Shown: piece by piece, positions 33,631 through 34,998 of the stretch
Layout of the letters: every line of letters begins with the position of its first letter
How positions within the stretch are numbered: position 1 is the first letter of the stretch
Assembly (NCBI GenBank): GCA_018672475.1
Contig: JABHFS010000104.1
Location: forward strand, 1 to 34,998
DNA: 34,998 nt
Direction of reading: 5' to 3'
From: Gemmatimonadota bacterium
GTDB lineage: Bacteria; Latescibacterota; UBA2968; UBA8231
Notes under the pieces: model-generated
Databases searched by the model: none
Seen by the model: the letters and a program-made list of their open reading frames with translations, nothing else
What the model was told of the DNA's origin: nothing
Program-made: the position numbers and the translations under genes

Positions 33631-34998
33631 ATGTCTGACCAACCCAATATCCTTTTTTTAATGACGGATCAAATGCAGGGACAAGTGTTGCGTCCTGATC
33701 ATCCCTGTATCACACCAAATTTTGACCGGCTTATCGAACGGGGCGTTCGTTTTGACCGCGCCTATACCCCCAATGCCGTGTGTTCACCTGCACGAGCAAG
33801 TTTAATGACGGGCTTGTTACCACATAATCACGGTGTGCTCGAGGTGACACATTGTGTTGACGACGATCAGTGTGTTTTGCGGACCGAACATCCGCACTGG
33901 GCGCAAAGACTAGCTGCGGTGGGTTACCACACCATGTATTTTGGCAAGTGGCACATCGAGCGGTCAAATGATCTCACACAATTTGGCTGGAAAATTGATG
34001 GGGGTAGCGGTGGTGCGTTGTTTAATGAGTTCCGCAAAGAATGGACCGAAGACATTAAGTCGCCAACGTTCTCATTGCAAAAAAACAATGATCTGCCCGA
34101 AGGATATGCGAAGAGTCTGTTGTATGGCGTAACAGATCAAACCGCTGCGACACGCGGAATGGGTGTGACCACTTCTTTGGCTTGTACACATTTACAACAG
34201 GCTGTGCGGGGAGACGATCCCTGGTGTTGTTTTGTCAGTGTAACCGAGCCCCACGATCCGTTCATTTGCGGCGAAGATGCATTTGCAAAATATGATGTGG
34301 ATGCCATTGAACTTTGTCCCAATGTGCATGATGATTTAAGCGATAAGCCCAATATCTATCGCAAAGCAGGATTGACGTGGGCCGACATGAATGATCGGCA
34401 AAAACGCGAAGCTGCTGCGTGTTATTATGCATCGATTACCGAGATTGACCATCAATATGGGCGATTGATTAAGCTTGTTGAAGATGCTGGTCAACTGGAC
34501 AATACCATCATTGTGCTTGCGAGTGATCATGGCGAATTACTGGGCTCTCACGGATTGTATTGCAAGAATTATTCGGGCTTTGAAGAAGTGTATAATATTC
34601 CAATGGTCATTGCTGGGCCGGGCATTGCCCATGGGGAGGTGAGCGACGCTCGTGTTGGGTTGCACGATGTATGTCCCACGTTATTAGATCTGTCAGGGGC
34701 AGCGGCTATTGATGTACCTGATTCTATATCTTTTGCATCGGTGTTGTCTGAGCCGAGTGCAACGAAAAATTTCTGCCGCGGTTTCGCCGAATACCACGGT
34801 GGTCGTTATCGCGTGACGCAGCGCGTGGTTTATGACGGGCAATGGAAATTGGTCATGAATGGCTTTGACTTCGATGAATTGTATAATCTGGATAATGATC
34901 CTTATGAGATGAGCAATCTCGCAAGTGATCCTGCCTACAAAGACCAATTGCGCGACCTCACAAAATATATGTGGCAAGTCATCCGCGATACCGGAGAC
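33631..34998 (+). CDS. formylglycine-dependent sulfatase, 3' end cut by window edge
   Basis: 456 codons are visible, open to the window end. GAGG lies seven bases before ATG 33631. The N-terminus MSDQPNILFLMTDQ has metal ligand Asp13. The maturation motif is CSPAR with Cys51, then ASLMTG. Lys106 and His108 (FGKWH) and LASDHGELLGSHGLY complete the site. Near the end, DELYNLDNDPYEMSNLASDP is the usual C-terminal motif, so only a short tail is missing. No signal peptide. The base composition and codon choice (many A/T third positions, for example in AATGATCTGCCCGAAGGATA) differ clearly from the GC-rich genes to the left, a possible sign of transfer or of a differently evolving segment. The 239-bp gap to the divergent sulfatase gene contains only a weak TCACT...AGTGA inverted repeat. 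Confidence 0.92.
   Translation, partial: MSDQPNILFLMTDQMQGQVLRPDHPCITPNFDRLIERGVRFDRAYTPNAVCSPARASLMTGLLPHNHGVLEVTHCVDDDQCVLRTEHPHWAQRLAAVGYHTMYFGKWHIERSNDLTQFGWKIDGGSGGALFNEFRKEWTEDIKSPTFSLQKNNDLPEGYAKSLLYGVTDQTAATRGMGVTTSLACTHLQQAVRGDDPWCCFVSVTEPHDPFICGEDAFAKYDVDAIELCPNVHDDLSDKPNIYRKAGLTWADMNDRQKREAAACYYASITEIDHQYGRLIKLVEDAGQLDNTIIVLASDHGELLGSHGLYCKNYSGFEEVYNIPMVIAGPGIAHGEVSDARVGLHDVCPTLLDLSGAAAIDVPDSISFASVLSEPSATKNFCRGFAEYHGGRYRVTQRVVYDGQWKLVMNGFDFDELYNLDNDPYEMSNLASDPAYKDQLRDLTKYMWQVIRDTGD

Noticed and set aside
1..34998. CRISPR arrays, insertion sequences, tRNA or rRNA genes, phage or toxin-antitoxin genes
   Set aside because: Looked for on both strands; no regularly spaced short repeats, transposase motifs or RNA gene signatures were found.

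Overview
The window reads as a chromosomal stretch of an uncultured, didermic, heterotrophic bacterium that degrades polysaccharides. Secreted beta-sandwich proteins with FlgD-type Ig C-terminal domains, abundant formylglycine sulfatases, two enolase-superfamily sugar-acid dehydratases, CBM9-like secreted proteins and lipobox lipoproteins suggest an FCB-group or Latescibacterota/Poribacteria-like lineage. That placement is inference from gene content; no rRNA, tRNA or universal marker gene is present. Most of the window is GC-rich. The last 1.4 kb is visibly more AT-rich.

Layout. (1) 1-5973, all minus strand: a compact catabolic gene set read from high to low coordinates. It holds a mandelate-racemase-type enolase, an L-rhamnonate-dehydratase-like enolase, a secreted CBM9-like/PKD protein and a sulfatase, with gaps of 12-27 bp. 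A decayed Old Yellow Enzyme fragment and a second CBM9-like protein, cut by the window edge, follow. (2) 6053-8015: a secreted protein of unknown family, a frameshifted and truncated DUF6785 membrane-protein gene, and a 434-bp gene-free stretch carrying a diverged direct repeat. (3) 8016-22504, minus strand: six consecutive genes that look like one surface-assembly locus. Three paralogous secreted proteins each have a discoidin-like region and a C-terminal FlgD-Ig domain. They are followed by two tandem paralogous ~950-aa exported proteins (putative outer-membrane beta-barrels with an Asp/Asn-rich insert) and a SurA/PpiC-like lipoprotein chaperone. I consider this the best candidate for an undescribed system. 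(4) 22637-24793: a third CBM9-like secreted protein, divergent from an AraC-family regulator. (5) 24899-30289, minus strand: an ABC-importer operon with a family-5 solute-binding lipoprotein, a natural fusion of a family-1 solute-binding protein to a MalF-like permease, and a MalG-like permease. No ATPase gene is present. (6) 30392-34998: a small lipoprotein of unknown function, a nucleoside hydrolase-family enzyme, and two divergent sulfatases, the last cut by the window end.

Taken together, sulfatases, sugar-acid dehydratases, CBM9-like proteins, a sugar importer and a cupin-AraC regulator suggest uptake and breakdown of sulfated, probably deoxysugar-containing glycans. None of the three sulfatases has a signal peptide, so desulfation is predicted inside the cell. 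No sulfatase-maturing enzyme is in view.
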